From contig DBTY01000055.1 of assembly GCA_002307295.1 (NCBI GenBank), forward strand, positions 1 through 64,000: DNA of 64,000 nt, read 5' to 3'. This stretch comes from Ignavibacteriales bacterium UBA1304. GTDB lineage: Bacteria > Bacteroidota > Ignavibacteria > Ignavibacteriales > Ignavibacteriaceae. The position numbers and the translations under genes were made by a program. The notes beneath the pieces are model-generated. The model searched no databases and had not been told where the DNA came from. It saw only the letters and a list, made by a program, of their open reading frames with translations. How positions within the stretch are numbered: the first letter of the stretch is position 1; each line of letters begins with the position of its first letter. Positions 45,105-53,211 of this stretch are shown here, piece after piece.

Positions 45105-46433
45105 TTATCTTCTTCCTATAGTTATTACCGCTTCATTATTATTGTATCCGGCTGCAATTATAAAATTATTTTTTATCTTTATGCAGTAAAATTCGCCGTT
45201 CTCAAGTCCGACTAAATTATGATAACTCTGCCAGTTTTTCCCGTTATAATGCAATAATTCTCCATACGATCCGCAAGCTGCAATATCGTTTAACGCCTGA
45301 CCGTCTATTGAACGTAAAGTATACTTTGTTATGTCGTTTTTTGTAAACAACGTTGAATTGTCAGAAAATGAATTATTTTTTTCATATAAAAAACAACCTA
45401 CAGTATAACTTTTACTGCCTGGTTTAAACCATATTCCATTTATATAGAAAGGAATTCCCTCAACAGAAACATTTGTCGCTGTATTGTCATTAATACTTAA
45501 AATCATTTTATCAAATGGATAATCCGTATTTGAACCTACTGCATAAATTTCCAGATTATTTTGCTCATTCATACATCCCTTAATATCACGCAGCGATAAA
45601 GTAGTTCCAGATTCTATTTCCTGCATGTTGCTGCCTGTATAATGATAAATCATTCCATAATCGCCGACGCAATAAATATTATTCTCATTTGTCCCCCACA
45701 TTTTGTTTACCTGAGATAAACATGATCCGCTCGGATCAAAAAAAGCTTTTGAGCTTAATGAGTCCCCATTCCACTGTACAAGATTTTCAGGACTTGCAAA
45801 CCAGACGTTATTATTGGAAAATGCCAATACTGTTCTAATAGGAAAATATTCAGGGTAATTCCAATAATCTCTGAATAGTATTTTTTTTAATTCCCACTTA
45901 GAGCCATTCCAGTGAATTGCATTATACATATTTGGGGTTTGTCCTGTGGAATCGTTCATGTATATTTGCCCGACAGCCCAAATATCGTTTTCGGTTATAA
46001 CTGCAATGTCATAAATTGCGCTATTATTATTTTGGCCAAACTTCCATGTTTGCCATGTAAATTCATCGCTCGTTAAGCCAAGAGTAGCGGCGGTTACCGG
46101 AAGACTTATTCCAGTAGTTTGAGCCCCAACCATTTTAAATGCTTGGTAGCTATATGTTTTTCCCGGAGTAAGGTCTTTATCGCATATAACACTATCTTTA
46201 CACGGTTGCGGAATATTTAATATTTCTTTCCCATCCCGTTTGATTAATATAGTCGTATTATCAGTTGAGCCAGTTATTTTTAACCATAACTCAACGCTTG
46301 CCGCATCGTTTACTTTAATCCAATTATCTCCTTCTGTTTTTTTTGCCGGTTCGGTCAGTTCAGTTGAGCTGCAGGAGTTAAAAGCAAATAGAAATATAAT
46401 TGCAGTTGATATAAGAATTATTTTTTGTAACAT
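45105..46433 (-). CDS. Surface lipoprotein with propeller-like repeats
   Basis: 442 residues. Lipoprotein signal (FLFAFNSC, Cys about 21), then an FN3-like stretch (about 35-115; VELWLKITGSTDNTTILIKRDGKEIL, TPGKTYSYQAFKMVG), then propeller-like repeats of W-NG-S motifs (NDIWAVGQIYM, NNVWFASPENLVQWNGDS, NNIYCVGDYGMIYHYTG, AACGSYGELLHYNGKNW). Such proteins are numerous in Ignavibacteria-type genomes and unassigned. The next gene upstream is also a lipoprotein with a propeller body, so the two may be related. Confidence 0.75.
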   Translation of the reverse strand: MLQKIILISTAIIFLFAFNSCSSTELTEPAKKTEGDNWIKVNDAASVELWLKITGSTDNTTILIKRDGKEILNIPQPCKDSVICDKDLTPGKTYSYQAFKMVGAQTTGISLPVTAATLGLTSDEFTWQTWKFGQNNNSAIYDIAVITENDIWAVGQIYMNDSTGQTPNMYNAIHWNGSKWELKKILFRDYWNYPEYFPIRTVLAFSNNNVWFASPENLVQWNGDSLSSKAFFDPSGSCLSQVNKMWGTNENNIYCVGDYGMIYHYTGSNMQEIESGTTLSLRDIKGCMNEQNNLEIYAVGSNTDYPFDKMILSINDNTATNVSVEGIPFYINGIWFKPGSKSYTVGCFLYEKNNSFSDNSTLFTKNDITKYTLRSIDGQALNDIAACGSYGELLHYNGKNWQSYHNLVGLENGEFYCIKIKNNFIIAAGYNNNEAVITIGRR

Positions 46434-46600
46434 TTTTCACCGAAGATTTCGTTCATAAAACTCGCCCTGTTATATTTTCCCGCTTTTTAAAAAATAGCTG
46501 CTATAAAAAAAGGTATATTGTAAAGCCTTCCCTGAATTTCATAAAAAAACATTGAACCTTAAACAAAAGAAATAAGGTTTATATTAATCACGTTAATATG

Positions 46601-47468
46601 TCAATAAACAGAAGCTTTGCTTTTGTAAATTCCAAATCCGTTTGTTCCAGCCCAAATATATCCATTTTTATCTAGTAGAAGGCAGCGGAATACTGAAAGT
46701 TTTTCTAAGCCATTGTTTTTTTCTTCCCAATTTGCGCAGGAATCGTTTGATGAAAACATTCCTCCGTTGGCAAATGTAGAGTATATCTTGTTTTTCTTAT
46801 CAACAACTACATTAGTAAAGCTCGAATTTATAGTCGATAAAGTTTTCCAGGTTCGCCCTTTATCAGTAGACGAATATAAATTATAATCGCCGCCGGCATA
46901 TATATTGCCAAAACTATCTTCAGCTAATGAATATATTATTTGATGCGTTACATTTTCATTTTCTACCCAGTTTTCTCCCTTATCAGTAGAAGTATAGATT
47001 GCATTTAAAGATGAGTTTGCCCCCGCAATAATTTCTCCTGTTGAACAAACCAATAAAGACCAGATATTTTTTATAAACATCCCTTTATCTAATTTCTTCC
47101 AACTATTACCGCGGTCGTCTGAACGGGAAACCCCCGCTTCGGAACCCACATATATTTTGCCGTCATTATCAGTAGTAATACAGCGGGCAAAAGTTCCTAT
47201 TTCAGTCGTCTCAGTTTTATATGTAATTTCTTTGCTTTTCCACGTAGCCCCATAATCAAACGAAAATACGATAGTAGAAAAACTTGTAAGGATGTATATT
47301 TCATCTTTGGGTCCTAAAGCTATAGATCCCTGCGTAACCGCCGAGATTAAAATGTTCCAGCTTTTACCATTATCGGTTGAACGATATATATACAGGTTCT
47401 GTCGCTTTTTCTGATTTGCAGCCTTGAATAAAGACACATAATAACAGAATACTAAAGAAATATTTCAT
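46601..47468 (-). pseudogene. YCF48/BNR propeller lipoprotein split by a frameshift at a TA run
   Basis: The body (46601 to about 47390) encodes some six Asp-box/YCF48 blades (IYRSTDNGKSWN, SRSDDRGNSWKK, YTSTDKGENWVE, YSSTDKGRTWKT). In its own frame it could start only at a GTG (47437) and would lack an export signal. In another frame, 47468-47370 encodes a good lipoprotein signal (MKYFFSILLLCVFIQGC, with GGGGAAG upstream) that ends in ...EPVYISFNR-stop. The frames meet at a (TA)n run (47384-47392); one extra TA would join signal and body exactly. So: a phase-variable switch, a recent pseudogene, or a sequencing error. Confidence 0.75.
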
Positions 47469-47648
47469 AACTTCCCCACTTTGCATTTTGATTAATATAA
47501 TAGGCTTACTTTAATCAAATATCCGCATAATCAGAATGAATATCAATACTTAATTTGTGGGTTTTGTTAACGATAACATAATTATGCCGTTCAATTTATA
47601 TTCCTTAATTTGCGTGCTGATTTTGAACATATTGGGAACTATTTTTAT

Positions 47649-49004
47649 ATGATTTTTGCGCCGGTTAACGGTTACTACAAAAACATTTTGAAACTGTCTC
47701 TTCCGGCAATTGCCGGGTTATCTACCCAGATGATCCTTTCGTTAGTGGATACTGCAATGGTAGGCAGATTAGAAAACGCCGATTATGCGCTTGCAGCTAT
47801 GGGGCTTGGCGTAATTGCCACCTGGGCTTTGGTAAGTTTTTTTTCAAGCCTTGCCACTGGAACTCACGTTCTTATTGCGCGCAAGTTCGGCTCAAAAGAT
47901 TATACCGGATGCGGAACGGTACTAAATAATTCGCTTATGGTGTGCCTTGTAATTGGGATTTTTGTAGCGGCTTTTGCTTTGACGCTTGCGCATCCGTTTG
48001 CGCAGTTTTTTGCCGCCGATAAAACCGTTGGATTTTATGCCGGAGAGTTTATTTTTTACCGCTTTTTAGGTCTGCCTTTTTTCCTGTTAACGGTTTCGTA
48101 TAGGGGTTTCTTTTTTGGGATCGGTAAAACAAAAGTTTTCATGTTTTCGGCAATCGTGGTTAACATTTTAAATATTATATTTAATTACTTTTTGATATTT
48201 GGCTCTTTTGGCGCGCCTAAAATGGGGCTGGCCGGCTCTGGCATGGGCTCTTCGCTTGCTACAGTATGCGACTGTTTGTTTTATTTTACAATTTCAACTC
48301 TGCCTTCTTACAGACATAAATTCAACTACTTCAAAAAAATTAAAATCGATTTTTCTATAATAAAAGAAATTTATAAAATTTCCCTGCCTGTTTCATTTCA
48401 AAATGTATTTATTCTTATCGGCTTTTTGGCTTTTATCTCCATTTCGGGACTCATTGGCATCAAAGAGCAAGCCGCATCGCAAGGAATATTCAGCGCGCTA
48501 TTTATGTCGCTGCTCCCCTGTTTTGGATTTGGAATTGCAGTGCAGACTTTAGTAGGCAACAGCATTGGCGCGAGTAAGAAAAAACTTGCAATGATTTATG
48601 GTTTTGAAACTGCTAAAATAGCGACCTACTATACATTTCTGCTCGGCTTGGTTTTTATGATATTCCCTGAACTTATATTAGGCATAATAACAACAGATCA
48701 GTCAATTATTCAGGTAGCCAAAAACGGATTAAGAATAGCCGGATTTGCGCAGATTTTTTATGCATGCGGGGTAGTCCTTTCAAACGGTTTGCAATCTGCC
48801 GGAAATACTATGTATGTAATGTTTGCAGAAGTAATTACAAATTTGTTTATATTTGTCCCATTAGCTTATTTATTTGGCAAAGTTTTGCATTTGGGACTTA
48901 CTGGAGCATGGGCGGCTTTACCGGTTTACATACTTTCGTACACAACTTCAATCTATATTAAGTTCAGATACGGAAAGTGGAAATCGGAAAAAGGCAAAAA
49001 TTAA
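47649..49004 (+). CDS. MATE family efflux transporter
   Basis: About 451 residues with 12 transmembrane helices. The start is put at the ATG at 47649; the frame extends to a TTG at 47610 but that extension is not hydrophobic or conserved in appearance. MATE features: LSLPAIAGLSTQMILSLVDTAMVGRL in helix 1, the internal repeat (ISLPVSFQNVFILIGFLAFISISGLIG) and GFGIAVQTLVGNSIGASKKK. A Na+- or H+-coupled multidrug or metabolite exporter of the DinF/NorM class. Substrate unknown. Confidence 0.93.
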   Translation: MIFAPVNGYYKNILKLSLPAIAGLSTQMILSLVDTAMVGRLENADYALAAMGLGVIATWALVSFFSSLATGTHVLIARKFGSKDYTGCGTVLNNSLMVCLVIGIFVAAFALTLAHPFAQFFAADKTVGFYAGEFIFYRFLGLPFFLLTVSYRGFFFGIGKTKVFMFSAIVVNILNIIFNYFLIFGSFGAPKMGLAGSGMGSSLATVCDCLFYFTISTLPSYRHKFNYFKKIKIDFSIIKEIYKISLPVSFQNVFILIGFLAFISISGLIGIKEQAASQGIFSALFMSLLPCFGFGIAVQTLVGNSIGASKKKLAMIYGFETAKIATYYTFLLGLVFMIFPELILGIITTDQSIIQVAKNGLRIAGFAQIFYACGVVLSNGLQSAGNTMYVMFAEVITNLFIFVPLAYLFGKVLHLGLTGAWAALPVYILSYTTSIYIKFRYGKWKSEKGKN

Positions 49005-49052
49005 TCAATATTTTCCTTGACATTATTTTAATATAAAAATATATTTAACCTC

Positions 49053-49448
49053 GTGAAAAAAATATACATCTACATATTATCATTATTTATAATTTCTTCG
49101 GTTTTCGCTGGAGCGAAGTTAAACTCTATCACAGCTAAAAGCGAAAATGGAGACATTAAAATCGAGTGGTACACTTCCGAAGAAACCAATGTGAAAAACT
49201 TTGTAGTTGAAAGACAAACCTCGCAGGGAACTTGGGTTGAAATTCAGACGGTTAATCCTACAGGTAATAATTCATATTATTATTGCTTAGATAATTCGGC
49301 TTATAAAGGGGAAGATATGGTTTTTATTTACAGATTAAGAATAGTAGATAACGACGGCAAAAATACTTATTCCGGAACTGTAGCTGTTTCGCATAGCGTT
49401 TCCGGCGTAAAAAGAACCTGGGGCAGCATAAAAGCTATGTTCCGTTGA
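49053..49448 (+). CDS. Small secreted FN3-like protein
   Basis: 131 residues from a GTG start. Signal peptide (about 1-20, FAGA), one fibronectin-III/T9SS-associated beta sandwich (IKIEWYTSEETNVKNFVVERQ, YRLRIVDNDGKNTYSGTVAVSH), and a short basic tail (VKRTWGSIKAMFR). I take the tail to be a conserved ending of this small family, since it is not part of the FN3 fold. It could be a periplasmic or surface adaptor. The next gene starts 13 nt later. Confidence 0.7.
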   Translation: MKKIYIYILSLFIISSVFAGAKLNSITAKSENGDIKIEWYTSEETNVKNFVVERQTSQGTWVEIQTVNPTGNNSYYYCLDNSAYKGEDMVFIYRLRIVDNDGKNTYSGTVAVSHSVSGVKRTWGSIKAMFR

Positions 49449-49460
49449 TTTATTTTTTTA

Positions 49461-50750
49461 ATGTTTTTTAATCGAAAATCCTACTCTTCATTTTTTATCC
49501 AATCAAACAAGATATGTGCTCTATCGCTTCTTTTATCTGTAGCTCTATTATTACAAAGTTGCAGCCCTATTAAAAGAGTTGTTTCCCCCGGCGGCAGCCG
49601 CGAAAAATTAACGCAAAAAACTATACGGGTTATTTTAGATACAATCTCCGGCGAACAAAGCTTACAGTTCAAAATTGACGTTATCCTTAAAACAAACGCT
49701 GGCGCGGCATTTCATATTAAACAAAATTCAGACGTTACTATTGTAAACTCAAACGGGCAAATTTCTATTTCGGCCGAGGGAAGGAATTACAGCGGAACTG
49801 CTTTTTCTTTCGCCCCTTCTTCCGATGAAAACCATATGGACTATAAAGGGAAGCGTTACAAGGGCGAGCTTAAAGTAATGGCCGACGCCAATAAAATTTA
49901 TATTGTTAACGTTATTGGAATTGAAGACTATCTGAAAGGAGTCCTGCCTCTTGAAATGGGGAACATTTCCGGCAAAGAAAATTTTGAAGCTTTAAAAGCT
50001 TTCTCAATCATTGCAAGAAATTATTCCGTAATGAAGCTTGATCAGCGGCAATCTTTATTTGACGTATACCCAGATACGCGCGACCAAGTTTATGGAGGTT
50101 TTTTAGCAGAAAGAGACGTGCCAAGCAGAGCGGTTGATGAAACCAGAGGCCTGCTGCTAACTTACAGTCACGCAGTTGCTAAAGTTTTTTATTTTTCTTC
50201 CTGCGGAGGCGTTACCGAAGACGTCGGCAATGTGTTTAGCGAAAAAAACATACCTTATCTTGTTTCTGTGAAAGATAACGAACCCGCTAATTGCAGCATC
50301 TCCCCCGGCTTCAGCTGGATAGAAAAATATACTGGTAAAAAAATTGTAGAACGGTTATTTGAAAGCAGGCTTATTACAAATAAAGATTATGCCTGCAAAG
50401 AGCTTGAGATAAAAAGCAGATTTAATTCCGGCCGAGTTAACGAACTTGATATTAAACTTACTTCAAACGATGGAGAAGAAAAAGACGTTAAGATATACGG
50501 CAATAATATTCGTTCTATTATAAAACAAAGCGGCGGCAAAGGGATACTTAAAAGCGCGATGTTTGATATTCAGACAAGAAAAACCGGGGACGATATTGAA
50601 ATTATAATTAAAGGAAAAGGAAACGGACACGGAGTTGGCTTATGCCAATGGGGAGCAATTGCAATGTCGCGCAAAGGCGCCGATTTTACAAAAATATTGT
50701 CGTTTTACTTTCCAGGAACAAAAATAGAGAGGATTGATGATAGACCCTAA
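49461..50750 (+). CDS. SpoIID/LytB-domain lipoprotein
   Basis: 429 residues. An N-terminal hydrophobic segment ends in a lipobox (LLLQSC, Cys about 34). The SpoIID domain (about 130-400) has GIEDYLKGVLPLEMG, FEALKAFSIIARNYSV, QVYGGFLAE, VFYFSSCGG and the C-terminal GKGNGHGVGLCQWGA. By homology to SpoIID it is probably a lytic transglycosylase or amidase-enhancing factor acting on peptidoglycan in the periplasm. Its end overlaps the start of maf, so it belongs to a cell-envelope/housekeeping operon. Confidence 0.9.
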   Translation: MFFNRKSYSSFFIQSNKICALSLLLSVALLLQSCSPIKRVVSPGGSREKLTQKTIRVILDTISGEQSLQFKIDVILKTNAGAAFHIKQNSDVTIVNSNGQISISAEGRNYSGTAFSFAPSSDENHMDYKGKRYKGELKVMADANKIYIVNVIGIEDYLKGVLPLEMGNISGKENFEALKAFSIIARNYSVMKLDQRQSLFDVYPDTRDQVYGGFLAERDVPSRAVDETRGLLLTYSHAVAKVFYFSSCGGVTEDVGNVFSEKNIPYLVSVKDNEPANCSISPGFSWIEKYTGKKIVERLFESRLITNKDYACKELEIKSRFNSGRVNELDIKLTSNDGEEKDVKIYGNNIRSIIKQSGGKGILKSAMFDIQTRKTGDDIEIIIKGKGNGHGVGLCQWGAIAMSRKGADFTKILSFYFPGTKIERIDDRP

Positions 50751-51315
50751 ATATAAAATTGTGCTGGCTTCAAAATCGCCAAGAAGAGCAAAGTTACTAA
50801 AACAAATAAATTTAAATTTTAAAGTGATTTCAGCTGAAATAGATGAAATAGTTAAAAAAGACGAGAAACCTTCCGACGTAGTTAAACGATTAGCCTCTGA
50901 AAAATTAGACGCCGTAAAACCAAAAGTTAAGGAAGGAATAATAGTTTCGGCCGATACAATTGTAGTATTGGATAATAAAATAATAGGCAAACCGAAAAAC
51001 GAAAAAGACGCAGAAAAGATACTTAAGAGCTTAAGCGGCAGAACTCACTTTGTTTATACCGGTTTTTCTATATTGAATCTGTATAACGAAAAACGAATTA
51101 CCCGCGTAGAAAAAACTGCCGTCACGTTTAGAGAATTAAATACCGCCGAAATAAAAGATTACATAAAAACCGGAAGCCCAATGGATAAAGCGGGAGCATA
51201 TGGAATTCAGGATGATTTTGGCGCAGTTTTCGTAAAAAAAATCAGCGGATGTTATTATAATGTAGTAGGTTTACCTCTTATGAATTTTTATAAATCATTA
51301 ACAGGAATAATATAG
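50737..51315 (+). CDS. maf: Maf-like nucleoside triphosphate pyrophosphatase
   Basis: About 192 residues. Family motifs: KIVLASKSPRRAKLLKQINL, a conserved IVSADTIVVLDNKIIGKPKNEKDA, LSGRTHFVYTGF and GSPMDKAGAYGIQ. Maf proteins hydrolyse non-canonical or modified NTPs such as dTTP, UTP or methylated bases and affect septation. The frame opens with TTG-ATG; ATG (50737) with GAGAGG upstream is the likely start. It overlaps the SpoIID gene by 14 nt. Confidence 0.95.
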   Translation: MIDPKYKIVLASKSPRRAKLLKQINLNFKVISAEIDEIVKKDEKPSDVVKRLASEKLDAVKPKVKEGIIVSADTIVVLDNKIIGKPKNEKDAEKILKSLSGRTHFVYTGFSILNLYNEKRITRVEKTAVTFRELNTAEIKDYIKTGSPMDKAGAYGIQDDFGAVFVKKISGCYYNVVGLPLMNFYKSLTGII

Positions 51316-51316
51316 T

Positions 51317-52276
51317 TTGTTACAAAAATTAAAGAAGAAGATTTTTATATCGCTGGCAATTGCAGGTTTGTTATATCTTTCGTTTACTATTTATGCCGAT
51401 TATCAGCAGGTCGCAAAGGCTTTCAGCAAATTTAACTGGCTTCTATTCCCTCTCCTGCTTTGTCTTTCGTTTATGAACTATTTTTCGCGCTTTCTTAAAT
51501 GGGATTATTATTTGGCTCTGCTTAATATAAAAGTAAAAAAGATAGATTCATTTTCTATATTTATGTCCGGTCTTATAATGAGCGTAACTCCTGGTAAAAT
51601 GGGAGAGCTGCTTAAGGCATATCTTGTAAAACAGACAAACGACACCTCAATAAGCAAAACAGCGCCCATAATTTTTGCTGAAAGAATAACCGACTTTATT
51701 TCTCTTGTGGTAATTGGTCTTGCAGGCGCTTACGCCTACGATTTTGGCCGCAGTATAGTTTTAGGAGTGGGAATATTTTTCATTTTGGTGGTAGCTCTTA
51801 TAAGCAACCGTAAAATTGCAGTTGCGTTTATAAAACAATTAGAAAAAATAAAGTTCCTTAAAAAATACACAGCCGCAATTTATAATCTTTACGAAAGCTC
51901 ATATTTGCTTTTAAGACCCGTTCCATTAGTCAAAATGTCATTATTAAGTTTCGTCCCCTGGTTATTTGAATGTTTTGGATATTACATAATACTAATTAAC
52001 TTAGGGGTGGAAGTTTCTTTTTTATGGGCTTCATTTAGCTATTGTTTTGCAACAATAGTCGGAGCTCTTTCCATGCTGCCTGGCGGTTTAGGCGTAACCG
52101 AGGGCTCTTTGACGTACTTATTAGTCAGAAAGCATTATCCTAAGGACTTAGCCGTGGCTTCCACATTTATCATCAGAGTGGTTACGTTGTGGTTTGCAGT
52201 ATTAGTAGGAGTAATAAGTATTTCATTTTATCAGAAAAGATTTGGCAAAATCAACGAAGAGGCGTTAGAATTATAA
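51317..52276 (+). CDS. Flippase-like / lysylphosphatidylglycerol synthase TM-region protein (UPF0104)
   Basis: 319 residues from a TTG start that immediately follows the maf stop. Six to eight transmembrane helices and family motifs: MNYFSRFLKWDYYLALL, FMSGLIMSVTPGKMGELLKAYLVK, FAERITDFISLVVIG and ALSMLPGGLGVTEGSL. It has the integral-membrane half of MprF/AglD-like proteins without a synthase domain, so it is likely a lipid or lipid-linked sugar flippase. The substrate is not known. Confidence 0.88.
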   Translation: MLQKLKKKIFISLAIAGLLYLSFTIYADYQQVAKAFSKFNWLLFPLLLCLSFMNYFSRFLKWDYYLALLNIKVKKIDSFSIFMSGLIMSVTPGKMGELLKAYLVKQTNDTSISKTAPIIFAERITDFISLVVIGLAGAYAYDFGRSIVLGVGIFFILVVALISNRKIAVAFIKQLEKIKFLKKYTAAIYNLYESSYLLLRPVPLVKMSLLSFVPWLFECFGYYIILINLGVEVSFLWASFSYCFATIVGALSMLPGGLGVTEGSLTYLLVRKHYPKDLAVASTFIIRVVTLWFAVLVGVISISFYQKRFGKINEEALEL

Positions 52277-52347
52277 ACCTTTTCCTTGATTTTAAAATAG
52301 TCTCTTATTATCTTAAATTCATAATTAAAATGTAACTGGGAGGTTTT

Positions 52348-52764
52348 ATGTCACGTGAAAATAATTTAAGCAAAGGTTTGTTAATAGGGTTTTTAACAGG
52401 CGGAATAGTTGGAGCTGCAGTCGCATTATTGTATGCGCCCAAAAGCGGCAAAGAATTAAGAAGCGATATCAAAACAAAAGCGGACGAATATCTTTCTGAC
52501 GCTGAAAAACATTTGGAAACAGCTAAAGAAAAAGCAATTGATATCGTTAATGACGGAAAGACAAAAGGCGAGCTTTTGATTTCTGACGCAAAAGTAAGAG
52601 CCGACGAACTTTTAAAAGACGCAGAAAAAATATTTGGCCAGGCTAAACAAAAAACGACCGAGATAGTTTCTTCATCAAAAGAAAGTATTGTTGAAGAAGG
52701 AACAAGATTAAAGTCAGCTTTGAAAGCCGGAGTAGACGCCTATAAAGAATCTAAAAATTCATAA
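52348..52764 (+). CDS. YtxH-domain protein
   Basis: 138 residues. An N-terminal transmembrane/amphipathic region with the YtxH signature GLLIGFLTGGIVGAAVALLYAPKSGKELR (about residues 9-37), then a long helical tail of about 100 residues in 11-residue-like repeats (KADEYLSDAEKHLETAKEKA, KVRADELLKDAEKIF) resembling LEA or apolipoprotein helices. General-stress and envelope-associated family of unknown function. GGGAGG lies 5 nt before the ATG. Five nt upstream of the DUF948-like gene. Confidence 0.9.
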   Translation: MSRENNLSKGLLIGFLTGGIVGAAVALLYAPKSGKELRSDIKTKADEYLSDAEKHLETAKEKAIDIVNDGKTKGELLISDAKVRADELLKDAEKIFGQAKQKTTEIVSSSKESIVEEGTRLKSALKAGVDAYKESKNS

Positions 52765-52769
52765 TAAAG

Positions 52770-53162
52770 ATGCAAACAGCAATAAACATAGTATACACGA
52801 TACTTCTTTTATCGGCTTCTCTTTTGTGTATTTTTTCAATTATCTATTTGAATAGAATAACAAAATCTGTTTTTAGAATTGAAGAAAACCTGAAGAGGAT
52901 GATTAATCAACTCAGCCCCTTAATCGAATCGTCTAACCAGTTGGTCGACAGAATCAATGACATTTCTTCGGATGTTGAAAAACAAGTAAACAGCATAAGA
53001 AGAATAATTGATGAAGTAAAAGAAAGGATCAACAGCGTTTTGTCCTTGGAAAAGAGAGTCCAGGACGGGATTGAAGCTCCGATAAGCGGATTGTTAGGTA
53101 ATCTTACAGCCGTAGTTAAAGGAGTGACAATGTTTTGGAAAAAATATCGGAATAAAGAATAA
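52770..53162 (+). CDS. DUF948-like membrane-anchored coiled-coil protein
   Basis: 130 residues. An N-terminal transmembrane helix (about 5-27) is followed by a heptad-patterned coiled coil (about 30-95: VFRIEENLKRMINQLSPLIESSNQLVDRIN, VEKQVNSIRRIIDEVKERIN) and a short amphipathic end. This pairing of YtxH and DUF948-like genes is common in Firmicutes and Bacteroidota-type genomes. Probably an envelope or stress scaffold; no enzymatic residues. Confidence 0.82.
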   Translation: MQTAINIVYTILLLSASLLCIFSIIYLNRITKSVFRIEENLKRMINQLSPLIESSNQLVDRINDISSDVEKQVNSIRRIIDEVKERINSVLSLEKRVQDGIEAPISGLLGNLTAVVKGVTMFWKKYRNKE

Positions 53163-53211
53163 AGCGTAGTCTTAATTAATATTTCAATCCCTAAAACGTG
53201 GAGGCGTCATT

